The notes under the pieces: model-generated | Database searches by the model: none | Seen by the model: the letters and a program-made list of their open reading frames with translations, nothing else | Told to the model about the DNA's origin: nothing | Translations under genes and position numbers: made by a program | Source: Enterobacter sp. BIGb0383 | GTDB lineage: Bacteria; Pseudomonadota; Gammaproteobacteria; Enterobacterales; Enterobacteriaceae | Reading direction: 5' to 3' | Length of the DNA stretch: 64,000 nt | Assembly: GCF_003751845.1 (NCBI RefSeq) | Contig: NZ_RJKQ01000003.1 | Span: 248,001-312,000 of the forward strand | Shown here: positions 47,948-56,308 of the stretch, piece after piece | Layout: every line of letters starts with the position of its first letter | Numbering within the stretch: position 1 is the first letter of the stretch

Positions 47948-48988
47948 TTACTTGTCCGACGACGCCTGCCACAGATTCAGCTGACCGTCGGCCACGTGCC
48001 GGTCGATCTGCGCCAGTTCTTCCGCGCTGAAGGTCAGATTATTCAGTGCCAGAACGTTCTCTTCCAGCTGTTCCGGGCGGCTCGCGCCGATCAGCACCGA
48101 GGTCACCCGGTTATCCTTCAGCAGCCAGCTCAGGGCCATCTGCGCCATCGTCTGTCCGCGCTGTTTCGCCATCTCATCCAGCATCCGCAGGCTGTTAAGG
48201 TTGCTCTCCGTCAGCATATTCTCCGTCAGGCCTCTCACCTTTTTGCCTTCGCGCTGCATGCGTGAACCGTCCGGAATGCCCTGCAGGTATTTACCGGTCA
48301 GCAAACCCTGTGCCAGCGGCGTAAAGGCGATGCAGCCCACGCCGTTGCTCTCCAGCGTATCCAGCAGGCCGCTGCTGTCCACCCAACGGTTGAGCAGATT
48401 GTAGGAGGGCTGATGGATCAGCAGCGGTACCTTCCACTCACGCAGCAGCTCGGCCATTTTTTGCGTGCGTTCGCTGGAGTAAGAGGAGATCCCGATATAG
48501 AGCGCCTTGCCGCTTTGCACCGCCTGAGCCAGCGCGGCGGCGGTCTCTTCCATCGGCGTATTCTCGTCCACACGGTGGGAGTAGAAGATATCGACATAGT
48601 CCAGCCCCATACGGCTGAGGCTCTGGTCGAGGCTGGCAAGCACATACTTACGCGATCCGCCTGACCCGTATGGGCCCGGCCACATGTCATATCCGGCTTT
48701 GGTGGAGATTAACAGTTCGTCGCGGTACCCGGCGAAATCGCTTTTCAGCAGGCGGCCAAAGTTTTCCTCGGCGCTGCCCGGCGGTGGGCCGTAGTTGTTG
48801 GCAAGGTCAAAGTGGGTGATGCCCAGATCGAAGGCTTTGCGCAGCAGCGCACGTTGGGAATCCAGGGCTTGAACGTGACCGAAACTGTGCCAGAGTCCCA
48901 GTGAAAATGCGGGCAGACGCAGTCCGCTCTTTCCACAGTAGCGGTACTGCATCTGTTCATAACGGGCGGGGTTGGCAAACCAGGCCAT
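47948..48988 (-). CDS. gpr: L-glyceraldehyde 3-phosphate reductase (aldo-keto reductase 14)
   Basis: The 346-residue protein equals E. coli Gpr (YghZ) in length. It reduces L-glyceraldehyde 3-phosphate and methylglyoxal with NADPH. The AKR tetrad is recognisable in HFDLANNYGPPPGSAEENFG (Asp, Tyr), ISTKAGYDMWPGPYG (Lys) and IFYSHRVDENTP (His). SVLIGASRPEQLEENVLAL binds the cofactor. It is divergent from yghX. Confidence 0.95.
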   Translation of the reverse strand: MAWFANPARYEQMQYRYCGKSGLRLPAFSLGLWHSFGHVQALDSQRALLRKAFDLGITHFDLANNYGPPPGSAEENFGRLLKSDFAGYRDELLISTKAGYDMWPGPYGSGGSRKYVLASLDQSLSRMGLDYVDIFYSHRVDENTPMEETAAALAQAVQSGKALYIGISSYSSERTQKMAELLREWKVPLLIHQPSYNLLNRWVDSSGLLDTLESNGVGCIAFTPLAQGLLTGKYLQGIPDGSRMQREGKKVRGLTENMLTESNLNSLRMLDEMAKQRGQTMAQMALSWLLKDNRVTSVLIGASRPEQLEENVLALNNLTFSAEELAQIDRHVADGQLNLWQASSDK

Positions 48989-49145
48989 GAGTTCTCCTTA
49001 GGATATTCAGTTCTGAAACACTGTTTCTATACTATCCATTGTGTACCTGACGGCAACCCTCAGCATTCAGAACCGGGATCGCCGTTGGGCAAAAAGCACG
49101 CTTTATGCTTTGCTTACAGGGGCCTTAATCGATGGAGACACTCTG

Positions 49146-50033
49146 ATGACCCGACTCACAGCGAAAGATTTCCCGCAAGAACTGCTCGATTACTACGACT
49201 ATTACGCACACGGCAAGATCAGCAAGCGCGAGTTTTTGCAGGTGGCGGCAAAGTACGCCGTCGGCGGAGTAACGGCCCTGGCGCTGTTTAATTTACTCAA
49301 GCCGAACTACGCCCTCGCGACCCAGGTTGAGTTTACCGACCCTGAGATCAAGGCGGAGTATATCCAGTATCCCTCACCCAACGGGCACGGCGAGGTGCGA
49401 GGCTATCTGGTGAAACCGGCGAAGGCCGAGGGCAAAGTGCCTGCGGTGGTGGTGGTTCACGAAAATCGTGGGCTCAATCCCTATATCGAAGATGTGGCTC
49501 GTCGCGTCGCCAAAGCGGGTTACATCGCGCTGGCCCCGGACGGCCTGAGCTCGGTGGGCGGCTATCCCGGCAACGATGACGCCGGGCGCGAGCTACAGCA
49601 GAAGGTGGACCCGACAAAGCTGATGAACGACTTCTTTGCCGCCGTTGAATTCCTGCAAAAATACCCGGACGCCACGGGAAAAGTGGGCATTACCGGCTTT
49701 TGCTACGGCGGCGGCGTCTCCAACGCGGCAGCGGTGGCGTATCCCGAATTAGCCTGTGCGGTACCGTTTTATGGTCGGCAGGCACCGGCAGACGAGGTGG
49801 CCCGTATTAACGCCCCGATCCTGCTGCATTATGCCGAGCTGGACACCCGAATTAACGAAGGCTGGCCGGCGATGGAAACGGCCCTGAAAGCGCATAAGAA
49901 AGTGTATGAAGCGCATATTTATCCGGGGGTTAACCACGGCTTTCATAATGACTCTACCCCCCGCTATGACAAGGCTGCGGCCGAGTTAGCCTGGCAGCGA
50001 ACCCTGGACTGGTTTGCGAAGTACTTGAGTTAA
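49146..50033 (+). CDS. yghX: Dienelactone hydrolase family protein YghX
   Basis: The protein has 295 residues from MTRLTAKDFPQELLDYYDYY, whose ATG follows GGAGACACTCTG; an upstream in-frame start (49041) reads through likely promoter sequence. An N-terminal helical segment with twin basic residues and a hydrophobic stretch (KREFLQVAAKYAVGGVTALA) resembles a Tat-like region. The hydrolase domain follows, with VVVHENRGLNPYIEDVARRV, nucleophile cysteine in GFCYGGG (about 185), and a histidine in GVNHGFHND. E. coli K-12 carries this gene as a damaged copy; here it is intact. Confidence 0.9.
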   Translation: MTRLTAKDFPQELLDYYDYYAHGKISKREFLQVAAKYAVGGVTALALFNLLKPNYALATQVEFTDPEIKAEYIQYPSPNGHGEVRGYLVKPAKAEGKVPAVVVVHENRGLNPYIEDVARRVAKAGYIALAPDGLSSVGGYPGNDDAGRELQQKVDPTKLMNDFFAAVEFLQKYPDATGKVGITGFCYGGGVSNAAAVAYPELACAVPFYGRQAPADEVARINAPILLHYAELDTRINEGWPAMETALKAHKKVYEAHIYPGVNHGFHNDSTPRYDKAAAELAWQRTLDWFAKYLS

Positions 50034-50064
50034 AAAGCTGTTAAAAAAAATAATTGCGAAACGG

Positions 50065-50091
50065 TATAAATTCCCGCCGATTTGCCGATAA
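50065..50091 (+). promoter_or_regulatory. Candidate FliA (sigma 28) promoter for the chemoreceptor
   Basis: GCCGATAA at 50084-50091 is a perfect FliA -10. At the standard 11-base spacing the -35 is TATAAATT (five of eight matches to TAAAGTTT). It lies 55 bases before the receptor ATG. Confidence 0.65.
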
Positions 50092-50145
50092 CAAGGATAT
50101 GAGTTCTCCAACTGAAGAACTCTACCCTTACGGTCAGGAGTTTAT

Positions 50146-51786
50146 ATGCAATTTCTTCGCAATTTCACGATCCGCTTTGTCATGCTGGTGATATTAGGGA
50201 TCTTTTGTCTTATGTGGTCGGGCGTCGGCCTGTACAGCGTCTATGCGCTGTCGAAAGTAGCGGATGGTAATGAAGTTGACCGTCAGCTTGTAACGCAAAT
50301 GACCGTACTGAGCCAGGGAAATGACCAGTACTTTCGTTTCGTTACGCGCCTGAGCCGGGCGATGGAAAACAAGGCTGCCGGTGCAAATGCTGACTTTGCT
50401 CCCGTGCAACAGGCGCTGGATAATATGCGCAAAAAACTCGATGAGATGCGTGCTGTCTCACCGGGACCAATGGATCCTCAGGTGTCGGCACAGGTGCTTA
50501 GCGCCTGGCAGGCATTACTGGAACAGGGTGTGGTGCCGCAAATGCAGCGCGCCCAGCAGGGAACGCTGGACGAATATCGTCAGCAGGCTAACAACGTTAC
50601 GCCACCCTTAAGCCGTGCCTTCGGCGCCAGCACCGAAGCGTTCAACCAGGCGGCGGGCGTGATGCTCGATCAAACGCGTGTCTCCGTTGATGGCCAGACC
50701 AAAACCACCCGTATCAGCATTATCGTCGCCGTGATTGTTGGTTTGTTGATCCTGGTGTTCACCGATCGCTATCTGGTGACCATGCTGGTGAAACCGCTGG
50801 ATATTATTCGCGAACAGTTCCGCCAGATTGCCCAGGGCGATCTCAGCCAGTCTCTGGGTGATTTCGGCCGCAACTGCGTGGGCCAGCTGGTGCCGCTGCT
50901 TAACGCGATGCAGGACAGTCTGCGTGAAGCCGTGGCCTCTATCCGTTCGGGTAGTGAGAACATCTGGCGTGGCGCAACGGAAATCTCTACCGGCAATAAC
51001 GACCTCTCTTCGCGTACTGAAGAGCAGGCGTCGGCGCTGGAAGAGACGGCGGCCAGTATGGAGCAAATTACCGCAACGGTGAAACTGAACGCGGATAACG
51101 CGCGTCAGGCCAGCGAACTGGCGGAAGTGGCCTCCACCACCGCCAGCAAAGGTGGTTCCCTGGTCGGTGAAGTGGTCGATACCATGACCGGCATCTCCGC
51201 CAGCTCGAAGAAGATCGCTGAGATCACCAACGTGATTAACAGCATCGCCTTCCAGACCAACATTCTGGCGCTGAACGCCGCGGTAGAAGCCGCGCGTGCG
51301 GGTGAACAGGGGCGTGGGTTTGCCGTGGTCGCGGGCGAAGTACGTAACCTGGCCAGTCGCAGCGCCGGTGCGGCGAAGGAGATCGAAACGCTGATCGCCG
51401 ACTCCGTCAATCGCGTGGACAGAGGCGCCCAGCTGGTGAACGAAACCGGCACCACCATGGAAGCGATTCTGCGGGCGGTGAAAGAAGTGACCACCATCAT
51501 GAAGCAGATTGCTGCCGCTTCGGAAGAGCAGAGCAAAGGCATCTCGCAGGTGGGAATCGCGATCACCGAGATGGACAGCGTTACCCAGCAGAACGCCTCG
51601 CTGGTTGAGCAGGTCTCTTCTGCGGCCGCAGCGCTGGAGCGCCAGACGGAAGATCTCCAGCGTTCGGTGCAGAAGTTCCGCCTCTCCAGCAAAGAGCCGG
51701 TGGCCGTGACGACCGAACTGAAACGACCGGCAGCTGCGCGTAGCCCGCAAAAAGGCAACGATGCAGAAGAGTGGGTCGCATTCTGA
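50146..51786 (+). CDS. Methyl-accepting chemotaxis protein (Tar/Tsr-like)
   Basis: This 546-residue receptor has two membrane helices (about 8-30 and 190-210) enclosing a four-helix-bundle periplasmic sensor of about 160 residues. A HAMP domain ([20 protein letters not shown] onward) and a long signalling hairpin with tip [20 protein letters not shown] follow. [20 protein letters not shown] is the first methylation helix. The chain ends in EEWVAF after a flexible basic linker, resembling the CheR/CheB tether (NWETF type), so it could recruit CheR itself. The ligand is unknown. A FliA-type promoter and AGGAG ribosome site precede it. Confidence 0.93.
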   Translation: MQFLRNFTIRFVMLVILGIFCLMWSGVGLYSVYALSKVADGNEVDRQLVTQMTVLSQGNDQYFRFVTRLSRAMENKAAGANADFAPVQQALDNMRKKLDEMRAVSPGPMDPQVSAQVLSAWQALLEQGVVPQMQRAQQGTLDEYRQQANNVTPPLSRAFGASTEAFNQAAGVMLDQTRVSVDGQTKTTRISIIVAVIVGLLILVFTDRYLVTMLVKPLDIIREQFRQIAQGDLSQSLGDFGRNCVGQLVPLLNAMQDSLREAVASIRSGSENIWRGATEISTGNNDLSSRTEEQASALEETAASMEQITATVKLNADNARQASELAEVASTTASKGGSLVGEVVDTMTGISASSKKIAEITNVINSIAFQTNILALNAAVEAARAGEQGRGFAVVAGEVRNLASRSAGAAKEIETLIADSVNRVDRGAQLVNETGTTMEAILRAVKEVTTIMKQIAAASEEQSKGISQVGIAITEMDSVTQQNASLVEQVSSAAAALERQTEDLQRSVQKFRLSSKEPVAVTTELKRPAAARSPQKGNDAEEWVAF

Positions 51787-51803
51787 CAGACACTCACTAA
51801 CTG

Positions 51804-51834
51804 AAAAGGGGGCTAATTTAGCCCCCTTTTTTTA
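51804..51834. terminator. Terminator between chemoreceptor and yghU
   Basis: AAAAGGGGGCTA-ATT-TAGCCCCCTTTTTTT is a 12-bp stem with T-run, symmetrical enough to serve both convergent genes. Confidence 0.88.
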
Positions 51835-51835
51835 T

Positions 51836-52705
51836 TTACGCCTGGCGCTTATCTTCCGTCTGCGTGTCGAAATCTGCCGCATCGTGACGCTCACGCAGCT
51901 GTTCGTTCAGCGGGCCAACGGCGCGGTTAACGATACGACCACGCTGAACCGCCGGACGAGCAGCGACAGCCTTCGCCCAGCGCAGCACGTTTTTATAGCT
52001 GTCGGCATCAAGGAACTCCGCCGCTTCATACGCATTGCCGAGCACGATATTGCCGTACCAGGGCCAGATGGCCATATCGGCGATGCTGTACTCTTCCCCG
52101 GCGATAAAGGTATGACGGCCGAGCTGCTGTTCCAGCACGTCGAGCTGACGCTTGGCTTCCATCGTAAAGCGGTTAATCGCGTACTCAATTTTCACCGGCG
52201 CATAGTGATAGAAGTGGCCGAAGCCGCCGCCGAGGAAAGGCGCGGAACCCTGCAGCCAGAACAGCCAGTTCAGGGTTTCGGTCCGCCCGGCCGGGTCTTT
52301 CGGCAGGAAGTGGCCGAATTTTTCCGCCAGATAGAGCAGGATTGCGCCGGACTCAAAGACGCGAGTCGGCGGCGTGGTGGCGTGGTCGCGCAGAGCCGGG
52401 ATCTTGGAGTTAGGGTTAACGTCAACAAAGCCGCTGGAGAACTGGTCCCCTTCGCCAATGCGGATCAGCCAGGCGTCGTACTCTGCCTCGCTGACGCCGG
52501 CGGCCAGCAGCTCTTCGAGCATAATCGTCACTTTCTGGCCGTTAGGCGTGCCCAGGGAGTAAAGCTGGAGCGGATGCTTGCCGACCGGAAGGTCTTTCTC
52601 ATGGGTTGAACCGGAAACGGGGCGGTTGATATTGGCAAACGGGCCGCCGTTGGCGTTCGGTTCCCAGGTCCACACTTTTGGCGGCTGGTATTGATTGTCT
52701 GACAT
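51836..52705 (-). CDS. yghU: Glutathione-dependent disulfide-bond oxidoreductase YghU
   Basis: YghU (289 residues, E. coli 288) is a nu-class glutathione transferase homologue with disulfide reductase activity that binds two GSH per site. The N-terminal thioredoxin-like domain has LYSLGTPNGQKVTIMLEELL, SKIPALRDHA and FESGAILLYLAEKFG; the C-terminal helical domain follows with YSIADMAIWPWYGNIVLG. It is 33 bases downstream of a DsbA-like gene on the same strand. Confidence 0.95.
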   Translation of the reverse strand: MSDNQYQPPKVWTWEPNANGGPFANINRPVSGSTHEKDLPVGKHPLQLYSLGTPNGQKVTIMLEELLAAGVSEAEYDAWLIRIGEGDQFSSGFVDVNPNSKIPALRDHATTPPTRVFESGAILLYLAEKFGHFLPKDPAGRTETLNWLFWLQGSAPFLGGGFGHFYHYAPVKIEYAINRFTMEAKRQLDVLEQQLGRHTFIAGEEYSIADMAIWPWYGNIVLGNAYEAAEFLDADSYKNVLRWAKAVAARPAVQRGRIVNRAVGPLNEQLRERHDAADFDTQTEDKRQA

Positions 52706-52738
52706 ACTGTTCTGCCTTGTGCTGAGGGGTAAGAGGGA

Positions 52739-53299
52739 TCAGGCGAGAATGCGCTCGGCCCAGACGCTGACATCATCGCCGCTGCCGAGGTCCGCCTGGA
52801 CCAGGCCGTTGACCATAAAGGTCGGCGACACGTGAATGCCGTTCTGGCGGGCATATTTGCAGTGCCACTTAATCAGATTCTGCAGCGCAGGAACCGCAAA
52901 GGCGTCTCCCAGCTGCACACCGCTGTAGCGCTCAATACGCTCGACGATTTGCTGCGGGGTGGCATCCATATTCGGACCGCTACAGTGATCGGTAAATTCA
53001 AACTCTTCCCGATGATCGGCAACGGCCTGCATCACCTTATGCGCCGCGGCCTTGCCGTCCGGCAGCGTTGAGGCGGCCAGAATACAGCGGACGATGACGC
53101 CGGAAAAAAGGTGCCAGGGCTGCGACTGCAGGCGGATCTTAACGGTCAGTTTATCTTCACCGACGTGTTTTAGCAGCGCATCCAGTTTATTAAAAGCACG
53201 AACGGAGAACGGGCAGGTAGGTTCGAGGAACACTTCAAAGGTGCGAGGGCCGTGGCCCCACTCCAGCGGCTGGCCGCTGAGGGCTGGTTGCTGACTCAT
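52739..53299 (-). CDS. DsbA-family thioredoxin-fold protein with CPFS in place of CxxC
   Basis: This 186-residue protein without a signal peptide has a thioredoxin fold interrupted by a helical insert, as in DsbA/HCCA isomerases. The active-site position reads LEPTCPFSVRAF: the first cysteine is kept and the second is a serine, so it is a monothiol protein. The cis-Pro region is HVSPTFMVNGL. With yghU downstream in the same direction (33 bases), a joint role in glutathione or thiol handling is a reasonable inference. CAGGAGTCAGC precedes the ATG. Confidence 0.82.
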   Translation of the reverse strand: MSQQPALSGQPLEWGHGPRTFEVFLEPTCPFSVRAFNKLDALLKHVGEDKLTVKIRLQSQPWHLFSGVIVRCILAASTLPDGKAAAHKVMQAVADHREEFEFTDHCSGPNMDATPQQIVERIERYSGVQLGDAFAVPALQNLIKWHCKYARQNGIHVSPTFMVNGLVQADLGSGDDVSVWAERILA

Positions 53300-53393
53300 G
53301 CTGACTCCTGTTGCTCATTTTTGTTGATAATCGTGGTTACACTCTAACAAAAATGAACGGGATGCCAATGTCATCCCGTCAGGAATCTGCGGG

Positions 53394-54335
53394 TCAGGGT
53401 ACCACCAGATCGCCGCGCATCAGCTGCGGAACCGGCGTGCTCTGTGGCTCCTGAGTCAGCCATTTCACAATACGTGCTGCCATCACTTCAACCGGATATT
53501 CGATGGCCGGGATCGCCGGTACGCCAGGCAGATTTAGCGACCCGGCAAGGCTGAAGACCATAATGTCTTTTGGCACCTGCTTATTAAAGGCCTGGAGCTG
53601 GGTAATCACCCGCTGGGCTTCCAGCTCATCGGCCACCAGCAGCGCATTGAAATTCAGCGTGGTGCTGTTGTTCATCAGCATTTGCAGGGCGACCAGCGAG
53701 GAGATGCTGTTCTCCATAAAGACCAGGTTGCGGTTAAAGGGCAGGAAATTGTTTTCCAGCGCCAGCTTGTAGCCCAGCAGAATATGTTCGGCGAAGCGGT
53801 TGGCCGTCGGCGTGATGACTGCGATTTGCCGTCTTCCCTGGCTAATCAGATAGTTGCAGGCGGTTTCTGCGGCAAAGGCGTGGTCGAACTGAATGCTGTT
53901 GCTGGCATCGGCATCCATACAGTCGACGACGATCACGTTCTCATGCGGAACTTCCAGCTCGAAGCGTGCGCCGATAATCACCACGTCATCGCACAGGCCG
54001 CAGCTCAGCTCGTCGAGCGCGTTCTGCACCTCAACCTGGCTGCTGGCAAAACGCAGCAGCAGATGCTTCTGATGCTGGCTAAGCTGTTTTTCCAGGGCAT
54101 AGAGATAAGCGGTGCTCTGGTTGATATTCTCCTGGGCGCAGATCACCCCGATACAGCCGGTTGACTGGCTCAATAACGACTGGGCAATAACGTTCGGCCG
54201 GTAGTTCAGCTCTTCAGCCGCTTTAAGAACGGCGAGACGACTGGCTTCTTTAACGCCGCGTGAACCGCTCAACACGCGCGAGACGGTGGCTTTGGAAACC
54301 CCGGCAAGTCGCGATACATCGTTGATAGTAGACAT
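53394..54335 (-). CDS. LacI-family repressor of the beta-glucoside PTS operon
   Basis: The 313-residue repressor starts at MSTINDVSRLAGVSKATVSR with AGGAGA upstream; eight earlier open codons are not part of the protein. The LacI helix-turn-helix is at 4-23, followed by the hinge helix NYRPNVIAQSLLS. The periplasmic-binding-like core (VIVVDCMDADASNS, ITPTANRFAEHILLGYKLAL) should bind the inducer, probably a phosphorylated or free beta-glucoside. It is divergent from the PTS operon, and two GGAAA...TTTCC palindromes lie between. Confidence 0.92.
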   Translation of the reverse strand: MSTINDVSRLAGVSKATVSRVLSGSRGVKEASRLAVLKAAEELNYRPNVIAQSLLSQSTGCIGVICAQENINQSTAYLYALEKQLSQHQKHLLLRFASSQVEVQNALDELSCGLCDDVVIIGARFELEVPHENVIVVDCMDADASNSIQFDHAFAAETACNYLISQGRRQIAVITPTANRFAEHILLGYKLALENNFLPFNRNLVFMENSISSLVALQMLMNNSTTLNFNALLVADELEAQRVITQLQAFNKQVPKDIMVFSLAGSLNLPGVPAIPAIEYPVEVMAARIVKWLTQEPQSTPVPQLMRGDLVVP

Positions 54336-54436
54336 CTTTCTCTCCTGGCAGACGGGCAATCCCTTTGTCTGGCCGCCAAAACATGCTGTGGCTCACATTC
54401 CAGAACCACAGGCAGTATAACGGCTTAGCTTTTTTG

Positions 54437-54453
54437 TGGAAACCGATTTTCCA
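54437..54453. promoter_or_regulatory. LacI/GalR-type operator 1
   Basis: TGGAAACCGATTTTCCA is a 17-bp near-perfect palindrome with a central CG, the pattern bound by GalR/LacI-family repressors. It lies about 100 bases upstream of the repressor start. Confidence 0.7.
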
Positions 54454-54530
54454 TAGCTTATCCAAATCTTACATTTGTGAAGAAAATGTGTGATGCCAAT
54501 CCAATTCGCGAACTCAATACACACGCGGTT

Positions 54531-54546
54531 TTTGAAGCATTTCACA
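54531..54546 (+). promoter_or_regulatory. Candidate CRP site before the PTS operon
   Basis: TTTGA-AGCATT-TCACA matches nine of ten half-site bases of the CRP consensus, between the two LacI-type operators and about 90 bases before the EIIB start. Confidence 0.45.
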
Positions 54547-54563
54547 CTTCTGTTTTTTAAGGA

Positions 54564-54580
54564 TGGAAAACGGTTTCCGT
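54564..54580. promoter_or_regulatory. LacI/GalR-type operator 2
   Basis: TGGAAAACGGTTTCCGT shares the GGAAA-N4-TTTCC core with operator 1, 127 bases away, and lies 53 bases before the EIIB start, close to the expected promoter. A repression loop between the two is possible. Confidence 0.7.
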
Positions 54581-54632
54581 AAAGTATCCAATCAGCCTCG
54601 AAACAATTTTTACATTTTCGAGGATAAAGTCG

Positions 54633-54947
54633 ATGTACAGGATTATGTTGTGCTGTTCTGCGGGGATGTCCACCAGCATGCTGGTGCGGAAAATGGTGGA
54701 AGTGGCAAAGGAAAGAGGCACTCCGGTGCAGATTGATGCCTACGGCGTTTCGGAATTTGATGAGCAGTTTCCCAACTACCAGGTGGTGCTGCTTGGCCCC
54801 CAGGTGAAGTATATGCTGGCGACGCTGTCGCAAAAGGCTGCCGCTCGGGGTATTCCGGTACAGTCCATCGACACGATGGATTACGGAATGCAGCGCGGTG
54901 ATAAGGTGCTCGATTATGCGCTGTCGCTGATAGCCGCGGCGCAATAA
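54633..54947 (+). CDS. PTS lactose/cellobiose-family EIIB component
   Basis: This 104-residue cytosolic phosphocarrier starts MYRIMLCCSAGMSTSMLV. Cys 8 in CSAGMSTS is the phosphorylated cysteine of the ChbB/CelA family. It passes phosphate from EIIA to the sugar entering through EIIC. It is the first gene of the operon and precedes EIIC by 13 bases. The start has GAGGAT upstream. Confidence 0.95.
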   Translation: MYRIMLCCSAGMSTSMLVRKMVEVAKERGTPVQIDAYGVSEFDEQFPNYQVVLLGPQVKYMLATLSQKAAARGIPVQSIDTMDYGMQRGDKVLDYALSLIAAAQ

Positions 54948-54960
54948 CAAAGGTGTCACT

Positions 54961-56289
54961 ATGAGTTCGTTATATCAGTCCATGATTACCGTGATTGAGC
55001 AATCCATCACGCCCCTGGCGGGAAAACTGGGCCAGCAGAAGTACGTGATTGCAATCCGTGACGGCTTTACCGCCGCGCTGCCCTTTATGATTATCGGCTC
55101 TTTTATGCTGGTGTTTATTTTTCCACCGTTCTCGGCGGAAACCACCAACGGTTTTGCTCGCGGCTGGCTGACTTTCTCTGAGACCTACCGTGAACAGCTG
55201 ATGCTGCCGTTTAACCTTAGCATGGGCGTGATGACCTTCTTTATTTCGGTCGGGATTGGCGCCAGTCTGGGCCGTCAGTTTAATCTCGATCCGGTGATGT
55301 CCGGCCTGCTGGCCTTTATGGCCTTCCTGCTGGTGGCTGCGCCCTACGCGGACGGCAAAATCTCTACCCAGTATCTCTCCGGGCAGGGGATCTTTACCGC
55401 GCTGATCACCGCTATCTACTCCACCCGGATGTATGCCTGGCTGAAGCAGCACAACGTGACGATCCGCCTGCCGAAAGAGGTGCCGACCGGCGTGGCGCGC
55501 TCTTTTGAAATCCTGATCCCGGTGCTGGTGGTGATTGCGACCCTGCATCCGCTGAATCTGCTGGTCGAATCGACCACCGGAATGATTATCCCACAGGCCA
55601 TTATGCACGTGCTGGAGCCGCTGGTTTCCGCATCTGACTCTCTGCCTGCAGTGCTGCTCTCCGTCCTGCTGTGCCAGATCTTCTGGTTCGCCGGGATCCA
55701 CGGATCGCTGATCGTGACCGGGATTATGAACCCGTTCTGGATGGCGAACCTCTCGGCAAACCAGGCGGCGCTGGCGGCCGGCGCTGCGCTGCCGCACGTC
55801 TATCTGCAGGGCTTCTGGGACCACTATCTGCTGATTGGTGGGGTAGGCTCAACCCTGCCGCTGGCCTTCCTGCTGCTGCGCAGTCGCGTGACGCATCTGC
55901 GTACCATCGGAAAAATGGGCGTGGTGCCGAGCTTCTTCAACATCAACGAACCCATCATGTTCGGCGCGCCGATCATTATGAACCCGATGATGTTCCTGCC
56001 GTTCGTCTGTGTGCCGCTGATTAACGCCATCCTGGCCTGGTGCGCCACCCGTCTGGACTGGATCCCGCAGGTGGTTTCCCTTACCCCGTGGACCACACCG
56101 GCGCCTATCGGTGCCTCCTGGGCCGCCAACTGGGCCTTTAGCCCGGTGATCATGTGCTTTGTTTGTATGCTGATGTCGGCGCTGATTTACCTGCCGTTCC
56201 TGCGTGCCTATGAGCGCTCCCTGATGGTGACCGAAGAGCAAAAAGCGCAAAACGGCGCACCTCTGGCAGAAACCGCCAGCAGTAACTAA
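54961..56289 (+). CDS. PTS lactose/cellobiose-family EIIC permease
   Basis: The 442-residue membrane subunit has about ten helices. Signatures of the ChbC family include IAIRDGFTAALPFMIIGSFM, IFWFAGIHGSLIVTGIMNPF and FFNINEPIMFGAPIIMNPMM, the last with the conserved Asn-Glu-Pro sugar-binding motif. It moves a beta-glucoside or diglucoside and phosphorylates it. It lies between EIIB and the hydrolase. Confidence 0.95.
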   Translation: MSSLYQSMITVIEQSITPLAGKLGQQKYVIAIRDGFTAALPFMIIGSFMLVFIFPPFSAETTNGFARGWLTFSETYREQLMLPFNLSMGVMTFFISVGIGASLGRQFNLDPVMSGLLAFMAFLLVAAPYADGKISTQYLSGQGIFTALITAIYSTRMYAWLKQHNVTIRLPKEVPTGVARSFEILIPVLVVIATLHPLNLLVESTTGMIIPQAIMHVLEPLVSASDSLPAVLLSVLLCQIFWFAGIHGSLIVTGIMNPFWMANLSANQAALAAGAALPHVYLQGFWDHYLLIGGVGSTLPLAFLLLRSRVTHLRTIGKMGVVPSFFNINEPIMFGAPIIMNPMMFLPFVCVPLINAILAWCATRLDWIPQVVSLTPWTTPAPIGASWAANWAFSPVIMCFVCMLMSALIYLPFLRAYERSLMVTEEQKAQNGAPLAETASSN

Positions 56290-56308
56290 AACAGCGGAGA
56301 GACGCGTT

